Origin: Bremerella sp. P1
GTDB taxonomy: Bacteria > Planctomycetota > Planctomycetia > Pirellulales > Pirellulaceae
DNA: 64,000 nt
Assembly: GCF_028748185.1 (NCBI RefSeq)
Contig: NZ_CP118164.1
Location: 3,286,001 to 3,350,000, forward strand
Direction: 5' to 3'
In this document: piece by piece, positions 52,405 through 64,000 of the stretch
Layout of the letters: each line of letters begins with the position of its first letter
How positions within the stretch are numbered: position 1 is the first letter of the stretch
Translations under genes and position numbers: made by a program
The notes under the pieces: model-generated
The model's input: only the letters and a program-made list of their open reading frames with translations
What the model was told of the DNA's origin: nothing
The model's database searches: none

Positions 52405-52762
52405 GACTGCGGTTATTGGCTGATTTCCTGTTTTCACTCAGACGTTGCCTCCCCTATACTAAAGAGGCAACGTCGCGAGGTGTGATTTTGAAGTCTTCCG
52501 GATCTTCTTTTTCTTTTGACAGCATGGATGGGAATCAGGTAAGAGCGCGCGCCTGCACAGGCAGGCGTGCTAGCTTGCGTGGCGCCAGCTGCGCGCTTTC
52601 GCCAGTCCGCTTGAATCTGAACCTCTACTGTCCGCCCGTATCACTCATGCTTTCACGCACTCTATTTCGGACTGTTGGCTAGAACCCTGCATAACGTCCG
52701 TATTGGATTTGCTACGAAAGTATGTTGTTTTTTGATTTGCCGCCCAAGGAGTCGCGTCGCCT
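52405..52762 (+). promoter_or_regulatory. Structured rplL-rpoB spacer
   Basis: 358 bases without a gene. GACGTTGCCTC (52441-52451) and GAGGCAACGTC (52464-52474) form a perfect 11-bp stem with a 12-base loop and no T run. Further on, GCGCGCCTGC-ACAG-GCAGGCGTGC (52547-52570) forms a second GC-rich hairpin, followed by AGCTGCGCGC which can pair with the same region. The layout recalls the attenuator/RNase III site between rplL and rpoB in E. coli. Confidence 0.5.
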
Positions 52763-56512
<3,750 letters not shown>

Positions 56513-56650
56513 ATCAAGCGGCCTCCGCTGCGGCGGACTGATGACGGTCAGTCCGCGATTGGCGACCCCGCCGTTGGCGCCTCACCTGGCAGCCAACGGC
56601 ACCTTCACCAACTCGACCATCCAAGTGGAAATAAATAAGGAGCACGGGCC

Positions 56651-59600
56651 ATGAGTATTCTCGAAAGCTCTTACGACCGAATCAACGATTACACCGCGGT
56701 CAAGATCAGCCTTGCACGGCCTCATGACATTCGCAGCTGGTCGTTCGGTGAAGTCAAAAAGCCAGAGACGATCAACTACCGAACCTACCGACCAGAAAAG
56801 GACGGCCTTTTCTGCGAACGTATCTTCGGCCCGGAAAAGGACTGGGAATGTGCCTGCGGTAAGTACCGCGGCATGAAGTATAAAGGCATGATCTGCGATC
56901 GCTGTGGTGTGAAAATCACGCACAGCCGCGTTCGCCGTAAGCGCATGGGGCATATCGAACTGGCCGCCCCGATCGTGCACATCTGGTTCTTCAAGGCTAT
57001 GCCTAGCCGCCTGGGTAACCTGCTGGCAATGAAGACCTCGAGCCTGGAAAAGGTGATCTACTTCCAGGACTACGTCGTGATCGATCCAGGCTCCACCGAT
57101 CTCGAAAAATTCCAGACACTGACCGAAGAAGAATACCGCGGTGCAGTCGAGCAATTCGGTGCTGGCTCGTTTGAAGCCGACATGGGTGCCGAAGCGGTTC
57201 GTAAGCTGCTGCAAGGTTTGGACCTGGTCCAACTGTCGATCGATCTGCGTAAAGATCTGGCCGAAACCGGCTCGAAGCAGAAGCGTAAGGATTACATCAA
57301 CCGCTTGAAGATCGTTGAGTCGATCCGTGACAGCGATAACAAGCCGGAATGGATGATCATGGATGTGATTCCGGTCATTCCTCCGGATCTGCGTCCGCTG
57401 GTTCTGTTGGATTCCGGCAACTTTGCCACGTCCGACTTGAACGACCTCTACCGTCGTATCATCAACCGCAACAACCGTCTGCGGAAGTTGGTCGACCTGA
57501 ACGCTCCGGAAGTCATTATCCGCAACGAAAAGCGTATGCTTCAGCAGTCGGTCGACGCATTGTTCGACAACAACCGCTGCAAGCGTCCGGTTCTCGGTAG
57601 CAGCAACCGTCCGCTCAAGTCCTTGACCGACATGATCAAGGGTAAGCAGGGACGTTTCCGTGAAAACCTGCTCGGTAAACGCGTCGACTACTCGGCACGT
57701 TCCGTGATCGTGGTTGGTCCTCGGATGAAGCTGCATCAATGCGGTTTGCCTAAGAAGATCGCTCTGGAACTGTACCAGCCGTTCATCATCCGCAAGCTCA
57801 AGGTGTTGGGTCACGCCGATACCATCAAGAGCGCAAAGAAGATGCTCGAGCGAAAGGATGAAGAAGTCTGGGACATCTTGGAATCGGTGATCCAGAATCA
57901 CCCGGTTCTGTTGAATCGTGCCCCGACGCTTCACCGTATGGGTATCCAGGCATTCGAGCCGACCCTGGTGGAAGGTAACGCGATTCACCTTCACCCGCTG
58001 GTCTGTAAAGGCTTCAACGCTGACTTCGACGGCGACCAGATGGCCGTTCACCTGCCGCTTTCGATTGAAGCTCAGGTCGAAGCCCATACGCTGATGTTGG
58101 CAACCAATAACATTTTCGCTCCGTCCAACGGCAAGCCGATTATGAGCCCGTCGCAGGACGTGGTGATGGGTTGTAACTTTATCACCATCAGCCTGCCAAA
58201 TCGTCCTGGTGAAGGCATGACCTTCTCCTCGATGGACGAAGCAGACTATGCGTTCGCCCAGGGCATCATCGACCTGCATGCCCTCATCAAGGTTCGTCTC
58301 CCCGAAGGTCGCAAGCTCAAGGGCGAGGACGACGAAGAGAGCAGCAGCCGAATCATCGAAACAACCTTCGGTCGCGTCTTGTTCAACGAGATGCTGCCAG
58401 CGGGAATGGACTACTACAACCACTCGCTGGGTAGTAGTGAACTGTCCAAGGTGATCTCCGACTGCTACCAGCGTCTGGGTCGTCGTGCAACGATCAACCT
58501 GCTGGACGATATGAACCAACTTGGTTTCCGCGAATCGACCCGTAGTGGTCTGTCCTTCGCGACCGACGACCTTGTGACTCCGGATTCGAAGCACAAGATC
58601 ATCGGTGAAGCCGAAAAGAAGGTGATCAAGTTTAAGAAGCTGTACGAACGCGGCGTGATCACCGACAAGGAACGTGTGAACCAGGTTCTCGACGCTTGGA
58701 CTCATGCTCGTGAGCAGATTACTGCCGAGATGATGACCGAGATGAAGAACGACGATCGTGGCGGTCATGGTTACATCAACCCGGTGTACTTGATGGCCGA
58801 CTCGGGTGCTCGTGGTGGTACCGAACAGATTCGTCAGCTGGCTGGTATGCGTGGTCTGATGGCTAAGCCGTCGGGCGAAATTATCGAAACGCCGATTAAG
58901 TCGAACTTCCGTGAAGGTCTGACGGTGCTCGAGTACTTCTCCTCGACGCACGGTGCCCGTAAGGGTCTGGCCGATACGGCGTTGAAGACGGCTGACTCGG
59001 GTTACCTGACACGTAAGCTGGCCGACGTCGCCCAAAACGTAGTGATCACGGCCGAAGACTGCGGTACGACCCAAGGTATTACCAAGGGTGTTATTTACCG
59101 CGGTGAAAAGGTGGAAGTCTCGCTGGCAGACGCGATCAAAGGCCGTGTCAGCCGCCAGAGCATCGTGAACCCGATCACCGACGAGGTGATCGTTCGCGAA
59201 AACGAGATGATCACGCCTGATACGGCTCGCAAGATCGAGAAAATGGGCCTGGAACGTATTCAGGTTCGTAGTCCAATGACCTGCGACAATGGTCTGGGTT
59301 GCTGCAAGGCTTGCTACGGCATGGACATGTCGACCGGCGATCAGGTCGAAGAAGGCATGGCCGTCGGTATCATCGCTGCTCAGTCGATTGGTGAACCTGG
59401 CACGCAGCTTACGATGCGTACCTTCCACATCGGTGGTGTGGCCGTTACCGATACCGAAGAGCACGAAAAGAAAACCAAGCGTGGTGGTTTCGTCAAGTTT
59501 ACCCGTATGCGTACGGCGACAAACGACGAAGGCAAGGACATCGTGCTCACCCGTAACGGTGAAATCACGATCGTCGATGCCAAGGGTCGTGAAATCGAAA

Positions 59601-61099
59601 GCTACGACGTACCGACCGGTGCTACCCTGGAAGTCAAGGAAAACAGCGAAGTGAAGACCGGTCAGGTTCTTTGCTCGTGGAATCCTTACTCGATTCCGAT
59701 CGTTGCCGAAGTCGGCGGTCGCGTCCGTTACGAGGACGTCGTCGAAGGCGAAACGATGATCATCGAGCACGACTCCACCGGGACGACTCGTCGCATGATT
59801 ACCGAGCACAAGGGCGACTTCCATCCGCAGCTGGTGATTGAAGACGAAGACGGTAAGCCGCTCGACGTTTACTACCTGCCGGAAAAGGCGATCATCGATG
59901 CCGAAGAAGGTGCCAAGGTTTCGGCCGGTACCACGGTTGCCAGTACGCCTCGTGAATCGGGCGGTGTTAAGGACATTACTGGTGGTCTGCCGCGTGTTAC
60001 CGAGATCTTCGAGGCTCGAAAGCCTAAGGATCCAGCGGTGATGGCAGAAATCGACGGTGTCGTCGAAATCCTTTCCGAGAAGAAGCGTGGCAAGCGTACG
60101 ATCATCGTCCGCAGCGAGTCAGGCATCGAACGCGAGCATTTGGTTCCTCACGGTAAGCGATTCCTGGTCCACACCGGTGACTATGTCAAAGCGGGTCAGT
60201 CGCTGATCGACGGACCGCTCGTTCCTCACGACATCCTGCGAATTTCCGGCGAGGAAGCCGTTCAGCAGTACCTGCTGCACGAAATCCAAGGCGTCTATCG
60301 CAGCCAGCGTGTGGAAATCAACGACAAGCACATCGAAATCATCGTCGCACGCATGCTGCGTAAGGTGATGGTCGACTCGGCTGGCGACACCAGTTTGCTG
60401 CCTGGCTTGGTGATGGACAAGTTCGACTTCCGTCGAGCCAACGATCAGCTTTCTCGCTGCCTGAAGATCAGCGGTACCGGTGACTCGCAGCAGTTCACCG
60501 AAGGGATGATCGTGCCGAAGGAAGCGTTAGAACAGGAAAACGGTCAGATCGAATCGCTCGGTGGCAATCCCGCCAAGGGAACCAAGCCTGCCGCGGCGAG
60601 TGCATCGACCCAGCTCTTGGGGATCACCAAGGCTGCCGTTCAGAGTTCCAGCTTTATCTCGGCGGCGTCCTTCCAGGAAACGACCAAGGTTCTCACCGAG
60701 GCCGCCCTGGCAGGCAAGGTCGACGAACTGATCGGCCTGAAGGAGAACGTGATCTTGGGTCACTTGATTCCGGCCGGTACCGGTTTCCGCACCTTCCAGG
60801 ATTCGGAAGTCCGCATCAATCCAGAAGCGTTGGCCGAACTGGCATCGCGAACTCGCGAACGCACGCTGGAAGAGAGCTTCCCGCTTCTGCAAGATGGCGG
60901 CGAGCAACCGCAGCCAGGTCAGGGACCTGCCGCGATCTCCGAGATGGCTCCGGCTCCTGGTTTGGAAAGCCTGCTGGGTGGTGGCGGACCGATTCCTGCT
61001 ACCGAAGGCCCGACCTACGGCGAGCAGCCACCGCAACTGCCTCCGATGCCGCCACAAGATGGTGGTGAAGGCTTTGACCCGAATCGGGACGAACTGTAA
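56651..61099 (+). CDS. rpoC: DNA-directed RNA polymerase subunit beta'
   Basis: 1482 residues. The N-terminal zinc site is '[20 protein letters not shown]', the catalytic Mg site is '[12 protein letters not shown]' (Asp458, 460, 462), and the second zinc cluster is in '[15 protein letters not shown]'. The bridge helix and trigger loop regions ('[20 protein letters not shown]', '[17 protein letters not shown]') are standard. The last about 60 residues form a Pro/Gly/Glu-rich tail ('[18 protein letters not shown]'). AAGGAGC precedes the ATG, 138 bases after rpoB. Confidence 0.98.
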   Translation: MSILESSYDRINDYTAVKISLARPHDIRSWSFGEVKKPETINYRTYRPEKDGLFCERIFGPEKDWECACGKYRGMKYKGMICDRCGVKITHSRVRRKRMGHIELAAPIVHIWFFKAMPSRLGNLLAMKTSSLEKVIYFQDYVVIDPGSTDLEKFQTLTEEEYRGAVEQFGAGSFEADMGAEAVRKLLQGLDLVQLSIDLRKDLAETGSKQKRKDYINRLKIVESIRDSDNKPEWMIMDVIPVIPPDLRPLVLLDSGNFATSDLNDLYRRIINRNNRLRKLVDLNAPEVIIRNEKRMLQQSVDALFDNNRCKRPVLGSSNRPLKSLTDMIKGKQGRFRENLLGKRVDYSARSVIVVGPRMKLHQCGLPKKIALELYQPFIIRKLKVLGHADTIKSAKKMLERKDEEVWDILESVIQNHPVLLNRAPTLHRMGIQAFEPTLVEGNAIHLHPLVCKGFNADFDGDQMAVHLPLSIEAQVEAHTLMLATNNIFAPSNGKPIMSPSQDVVMGCNFITISLPNRPGEGMTFSSMDEADYAFAQGIIDLHALIKVRLPEGRKLKGEDDEESSSRIIETTFGRVLFNEMLPAGMDYYNHSLGSSELSKVISDCYQRLGRRATINLLDDMNQLGFRESTRSGLSFATDDLVTPDSKHKIIGEAEKKVIKFKKLYERGVITDKERVNQVLDAWTHAREQITAEMMTEMKNDDRGGHGYINPVYLMADSGARGGTEQIRQLAGMRGLMAKPSGEIIETPIKSNFREGLTVLEYFSSTHGARKGLADTALKTADSGYLTRKLADVAQNVVITAEDCGTTQGITKGVIYRGEKVEVSLADAIKGRVSRQSIVNPITDEVIVRENEMITPDTARKIEKMGLERIQVRSPMTCDNGLGCCKACYGMDMSTGDQVEEGMAVGIIAAQSIGEPGTQLTMRTFHIGGVAVTDTEEHEKKTKRGGFVKFTRMRTATNDEGKDIVLTRNGEITIVDAKGREIESYDVPTGATLEVKENSEVKTGQVLCSWNPYSIPIVAEVGGRVRYEDVVEGETMIIEHDSTGTTRRMITEHKGDFHPQLVIEDEDGKPLDVYYLPEKAIIDAEEGAKVSAGTTVASTPRESGGVKDITGGLPRVTEIFEARKPKDPAVMAEIDGVVEILSEKKRGKRTIIVRSESGIEREHLVPHGKRFLVHTGDYVKAGQSLIDGPLVPHDILRISGEEAVQQYLLHEIQGVYRSQRVEINDKHIEIIVARMLRKVMVDSAGDTSLLPGLVMDKFDFRRANDQLSRCLKISGTGDSQQFTEGMIVPKEALEQENGQIESLGGNPAKGTKPAAASASTQLLGITKAAVQSSSFISAASFQETTKVLTEAALAGKVDELIGLKENVILGHLIPAGTGFRTFQDSEVRINPEALAELASRTRERTLEESFPLLQDGGEQPQPGQGPAAISEMAPAPGLESLLGGGGPIPATEGPTYGEQPPQLPPMPPQDGGEGFDPNRDEL

Positions 61100-61153
61100 A
61101 TCAAAGCGTTTGGGCAAGTTAGAAGGCCCGAAGCGTAGTGCAAGTTAAAGTGC

Positions 61154-61177
61154 CATGGCCACGTCCGCGTGGCCATG
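61154..61177 (+). terminator. Hairpin after rpoC (weak or Rho-type terminator)
   Basis: CATGGCCACG, TCCG, CGTGGCCATG: a perfect 10-bp stem, but it is followed by TGCCGTTCC and not by a T run. It may be a weak terminator or an mRNA 3'-end stabiliser. Confidence 0.45.
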
Positions 61178-61265
61178 TGCCGTTCCTGTCCTTCTTCCCT
61201 TCAGGGAAAACGAGGGGAACCAGCGATTGTTGAATCACGTTTTCCCGTCAGATCTTCATTACGGG

Positions 61266-61293
61266 TTGACAGTCGTCGGCAATCGGATAATTT
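61266..61293 (+). promoter_or_regulatory. Candidate promoter upstream of rpsL
   Basis: TTGACA (61266) and the A/T-rich GATAATTT (61286-61293) give a 14-16 base spacer depending on the chosen -10, shorter than ideal. Its position between rpoC and rpsL is where a separate str promoter would be expected. Confidence 0.35.
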
Positions 61294-61389
61294 AAAGGGC
61301 TTCCCATAATCCGTGGGAAGCGACAGTAAGCAAACAGAAATTCGGCCGCCCCCTGAATCGCGGCCCTATGGAAAAAGCAACGGCGACCT

Positions 61390-61758
61390 ATGCCCACCAT
61401 CAATCAGCTCGTTCGTAAGCCGCGAAAAAAGAAGCGTAAGTTCTCCAAGTCCCCCGTTTTGGAGAAGTGCCCGCAGAAGCGTGGTGTGTGTTTGCAGGTC
61501 CGCACGATGACCCCTAAGAAGCCGAACTCGGCTCTTCGGAAGATCGCTCGTGTGCGTCTGTCGAACCAGAAGGAAGTCACCGTTTACATCCCAGGCGAAG
61601 GTCACAGCTTGCAGGAACACTCGATCGTGCTCGTGCGTGGCGGTCGTGTCCGCGACCTTCCGGGTGTGCGTTACCAAGTCGTCCGTGGTGCCCTCGATGC
61701 GTTGGGCGTTAACGGTCGTAAGCAATCCCGCAGCCGTTACGGTGCTAAGCGGAGCTAG
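61390..61758 (+). CDS. rpsL: 30S ribosomal protein S12
   Basis: 122 residues. S12 is part of the decoding centre. Conserved '[10 protein letters not shown]', '[20 protein letters not shown]' and '[18 protein letters not shown]' are present. The first streptomycin loop is wild type (T-P-K-K-P-N-S, Lys at 43/44). In the second loop residue 88 is Arg (G-G-R-V-R-D-L-P, codon 61651-61653), where E. coli has Lys88 (often called K87); Arg there is a known resistance substitution. rpsG follows after 89 bases. Confidence 0.97.
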   Translation: MPTINQLVRKPRKKKRKFSKSPVLEKCPQKRGVCLQVRTMTPKKPNSALRKIARVRLSNQKEVTVYIPGEGHSLQEHSIVLVRGGRVRDLPGVRYQVVRGALDALGVNGRKQSRSRYGAKRS

Positions 61759-61847
61759 TCGGGACGTGTTTGGGCTGCTGTCCCAGGCGTCACGCAATTA
61801 AGAGTCATCCCACAAACCAAGCCATAGCGAATAGTTAGTTACCAACG

Positions 61848-62318
61848 ATGGGTAAGATTACCGCCAGCCGAGAAACGTTGAAGCCAGATCCACGTTACAA
61901 GTCGATCTTGGCCAGCAAGTTCATCAATTGCCTGATGTTGGATGGCAAGAAGACGACCGCTCAGGAAGTTTTCTACGGTGCCATGGATGAACTCAAGAAG
62001 CGTGTTCCAGGCGAAGAACCGATTGACGTCTTCACCCAGGCTGTCGAGAACGTCAAGCCGCACATCGAAGTTCGCTCGAAGCGAGTCGGTGGTGCCGCTT
62101 ACCAGGTTCCAATGCAGGTTAACCGCACTCGTCAGCAATCGCTGGCTATTCGTTGGCTGTTGTCCGCGGTTCGCGAAAAGAAGGGTCGTCCGGCCCACTT
62201 GAAGCTGGCTGACGAGCTGTTCGCTGCGTACAACCGCGAAGGTTCCGCCTACACGAAACGTGAAAACGTTCACCGTATGGCTGACGCGAATAAGGCATTC
62301 GCTCACTTCGCCTGGTAA
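61848..62318 (+). CDS. rpsG: 30S ribosomal protein S7
   Basis: 156 residues, standard length. It initiates assembly of the 30S head. Conserved '[20 protein letters not shown]', '[20 protein letters not shown]', 'VPMQV' and the C-terminal '[20 protein letters not shown]' are all present. No good Shine-Dalgarno sequence is visible before ATG 61848. A terminator separates it from fusA. Confidence 0.97.
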   Translation: MGKITASRETLKPDPRYKSILASKFINCLMLDGKKTTAQEVFYGAMDELKKRVPGEEPIDVFTQAVENVKPHIEVRSKRVGGAAYQVPMQVNRTRQQSLAIRWLLSAVREKKGRPAHLKLADELFAAYNREGSAYTKRENVHRMADANKAFAHFAW

Positions 62319-62329
62319 GAATACAAAGC

Positions 62330-62365
62330 AAAAGCCGTGCTTCTTCAAAAGTGCGGCTTTTTTTA
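62330..62365 (+). terminator. Rho-independent terminator between rpsG and fusA
   Basis: AAAAGCCGTGC and GTGCGGCTTTT form an 11-bp stem with two G-T wobbles and a 10-base loop, followed by further T. It suggests fusA is at least partly transcribed separately from rpsL-rpsG. Confidence 0.82.
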
Positions 62366-62497
62366 TGCGCTGACCGAAGCACCTGTCCGGTTTCCAGGCA
62401 TAGTCGACGGAATAAGAAATCGGCAGAATAGATACTTCCCTTTGCCGTTCACCGAGAAGCAAGAAAGGTCCAGTCGAAAGCGGCTGGCATCAGAGTC

Positions 62498-64000
62498 ATG
62501 GAACGTAAACTTGAAGACATCCGCAATATTGGGGTGATTGCCCACATCGACGCCGGTAAGACGACGGTGACTGAGCGGATGCTCTATTACAGCGGTACGT
62601 CGCATAAGGTCGGCGAGGTCGATAAGGGGACGACGCAGACCGACTTTGATCCCGAGGAAGCGGAGCGCGGTATCACGATTTACTCGGCGTGTGTAACGTT
62701 TCCCTGGAAAAACTACACGATCAACCTCATCGATACGCCGGGGCACGTAGACTTTACGGCCGAGGTCGAACGCTGTCTGCGCGTGCTCGACGGCGGCGTG
62801 GTTGTTTTCAGTGCTCGCGAAGGTGTCGAGGCCCAGAGTGAAACTGTCTGGCGTCAGGCCGACCGATATAAGGTGCCGCGTGTCGCGTTCATCAACAAGA
62901 TGGACCGCGAAGGGGCCGACTTCTACTCGGTGCTGCAGGAGATCGAAAAACGGCTTAAAGCGAATCCGGTTCCGATTCAAATCCCGGTCGGTGCCGGTCC
63001 GCCGCATGTTGCGGATGCATTTCAAGGTGTGATCGATCTTATCGAAATGAAGATGCTTCATTTTGGTGAGGGCGATGAGGACCGGACGGTTGATGTGCTC
63101 GACATCCCCGAAGAGTACGTCGAAAAGGCCCAGCAGTGGCGCGACAACTTGCTCGAGAAACTGTACGACCTCAGCAACGAACTGATGGAGCTGAGTCTCT
63201 CGGAAGAGCCGATTCCGCCAGAGCTGATTCGCCAAGTGCTGCGGCAAGGGACGCTCGCCCGCGAGTTACAGCCGGTGATGTGCGGTTCGGCGTTGGACGG
63301 TATCGGAGTGCAGCCGATTCTCGACGCGGTGACTTTCTATCTGCCGAGTCCTAAGGATGTTCCCGCTGTGGTCGGAACGAATCCGGCGAAGAAGAATCAG
63401 GCCGAGAAGCGTGAGCCTGATCCGAAGGAGCCGTTCTGTGGGCTCGTCTTCAAGGTGTTGCCTGCCAAGCACGGCGATATGACCTGGGTTCGCGTCTATT
63501 CCGGCGAACTGAAGCCGAACTCGCGTCTGTTGAACCCGGGTCGCGATGTGAAAGAGAACTGCGCCCAGTTGTGGCACATCCAGGCCTCCAAGAAGGAGCA
63601 GGTCGATCACGTTGGTACTGGGGATATCGTTGGCATTATTGGTCTGCGTCACTCGGTCACTGGCGATACCCTATGCGATACGCGAAGCCCGATTCTGCTC
63701 GAGTCGATCAAGTTTCCAGAGACCGTGATCGGCATGGCGATTGAGCCTGAGTCGTCGGCCGATCGTGACAAGCTCTCTGAAACGTTGGCGATGATGCGTC
63801 GTCAGGATCCAACGTTCGCCGCGGACGAAAACAAAGATACCGGGCAGACGATCATTAGCGGGATGGGCGAGCTTCATCTCGAAGTGATTCGCCATCGCTT
63901 GCTACGCGATTTCAAGCTGAACGTGAAGGTCCATAAGCCGCGCGTGAGTTATCGCGAAACGATCGGCAAAACAGCCAAGGTGACCGGCGAGTGCCATCGG
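62498..64000 (+). CDS. fusA: Elongation factor G-like GTPase (partial, cut by window edge)
   Basis: The first 501 codons are open to the window end. G1 'GVIAHIDAGKTTVTERMLYY', G2 'AERGITIYSACVTFPW', G3 'LIDTPGHVDF' and G4 'NKMD' are intact, and domain III starts at 'GMGELHLEVIRHRLLRDF'. The G2-G3 stretch ('VTFPWKNYTINLIDTPGHVD', 'EVERCLRVLDG', 'EGVEAQSETVWRQADRYKVP') is closer to the EFG2/mitochondrial EFG2-like type than to canonical FusA (T-S-A-A-T-T-C-F-W). It may therefore be a specialised EF-G despite its str-operon position. No clear Shine-Dalgarno sequence. Confidence 0.9.
   Translation, partial: MERKLEDIRNIGVIAHIDAGKTTVTERMLYYSGTSHKVGEVDKGTTQTDFDPEEAERGITIYSACVTFPWKNYTINLIDTPGHVDFTAEVERCLRVLDGGVVVFSAREGVEAQSETVWRQADRYKVPRVAFINKMDREGADFYSVLQEIEKRLKANPVPIQIPVGAGPPHVADAFQGVIDLIEMKMLHFGEGDEDRTVDVLDIPEEYVEKAQQWRDNLLEKLYDLSNELMELSLSEEPIPPELIRQVLRQGTLARELQPVMCGSALDGIGVQPILDAVTFYLPSPKDVPAVVGTNPAKKNQAEKREPDPKEPFCGLVFKVLPAKHGDMTWVRVYSGELKPNSRLLNPGRDVKENCAQLWHIQASKKEQVDHVGTGDIVGIIGLRHSVTGDTLCDTRSPILLESIKFPETVIGMAIEPESSADRDKLSETLAMMRRQDPTFAADENKDTGQTIISGMGELHLEVIRHRLLRDFKLNVKVHKPRVSYRETIGKTAKVTGECHR

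Noticed and set aside
52416-52682. Plus-strand 88-codon frame in the rplL-rpoB spacer
   Set aside because: It runs through the hairpins, lacks a good ribosome-binding site and has no domain. A structured untranslated spacer explains the sequence better.
56582-59824. Very long minus-strand open frame (1080 codons) opposite rpoC
   Set aside because: It mirrors the codon bias of rpoC on the other strand; the product is His/Asp/Val-rich with no domain, as for the similar frames opposite rpoB, tuf and the sigma factor gene.

Overview
The window looks like chromosomal DNA of a planctomycete, most probably a marine Pirellulaceae member (Blastopirellula/Bremerella/Rhodopirellula-like). This is judged from protein families, not from a search. 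The indicators are secreted type I sulfatases, three DUF1559 pseudopilin-like proteins, Tat-exported Gfo/Idh/MocA oxidoreductases, DapL-type lysine synthesis, the PVC-group 'small basic protein' and an EF-Tu with an atypical switch I. No insertion sequence, prophage, rRNA gene or CRISPR array was seen.

Layout. 1-6.4 kb: the end of an unknown gene, a membrane-anchored protein, two sulfatases, a Tat-exported oxidoreductase, and a zinc metallopeptidase in operon with the second sulfatase. 6.5-11 kb: a small unknown protein and two DUF1559 + lipoprotein cassettes, each closed by a strong hairpin terminator. 11-20 kb: a rhodanese, YCII and SGNH proteins, ExoD, two GT4 glycosyltransferases, Hpt, a calcineurin-like phosphatase and an esterase. 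20-29 kb: dapL, a Doc/AbrB-type toxin-antitoxin pair, a third DUF1559 gene, an HDOD signalling protein, a site-2 protease, an apparently orphan N6-adenine DNA methyltransferase and glgC. 29-35.3 kb: a sugar or polyol catabolic island (DUF4432 epimerase-like, two xylose-isomerase-like TIM barrels, an oxidoreductase). 35.3-46 kb: an inverted intergenic repeat, scpB, rpe, a histidine-phosphatase-fold protein without its catalytic residues, accD, a Ser/Thr kinase, the small basic protein, DUF3891, a large exported protein, and a sigma factor with extra DNA-binding modules.

46.4-64 kb is the translation/transcription core, all on the + strand: tRNA-Thr(TGT)-Tyr-Gly-Thr(GGT)-tuf-tRNA-Trp-secE-nusG-rplK-rplA-rplJ-rplL-rpoB-rpoC-rpsL-rpsG-fusA (cut by the window edge). 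The tRNA-tuf order is the same as the E. coli tufB operon, followed by the classical rif and str blocks. Unusual points here are EF-Tu switch I, an acidic NusG extension, Arg at the streptomycin-resistance position of S12, an EF-G resembling the EFG2 subgroup, and structured spacers around rplL.

Most promising for follow-up are the composite sigma factor (43531-45204) with a palindrome in its leader, the histidine-phosphatase pseudoenzyme beside accD, the EF-Tu/EF-G/S12 peculiarities, the sulfatase-metallopeptidase operon, and the orphan methyltransferase. I did not find an obviously new defence or mobile system.
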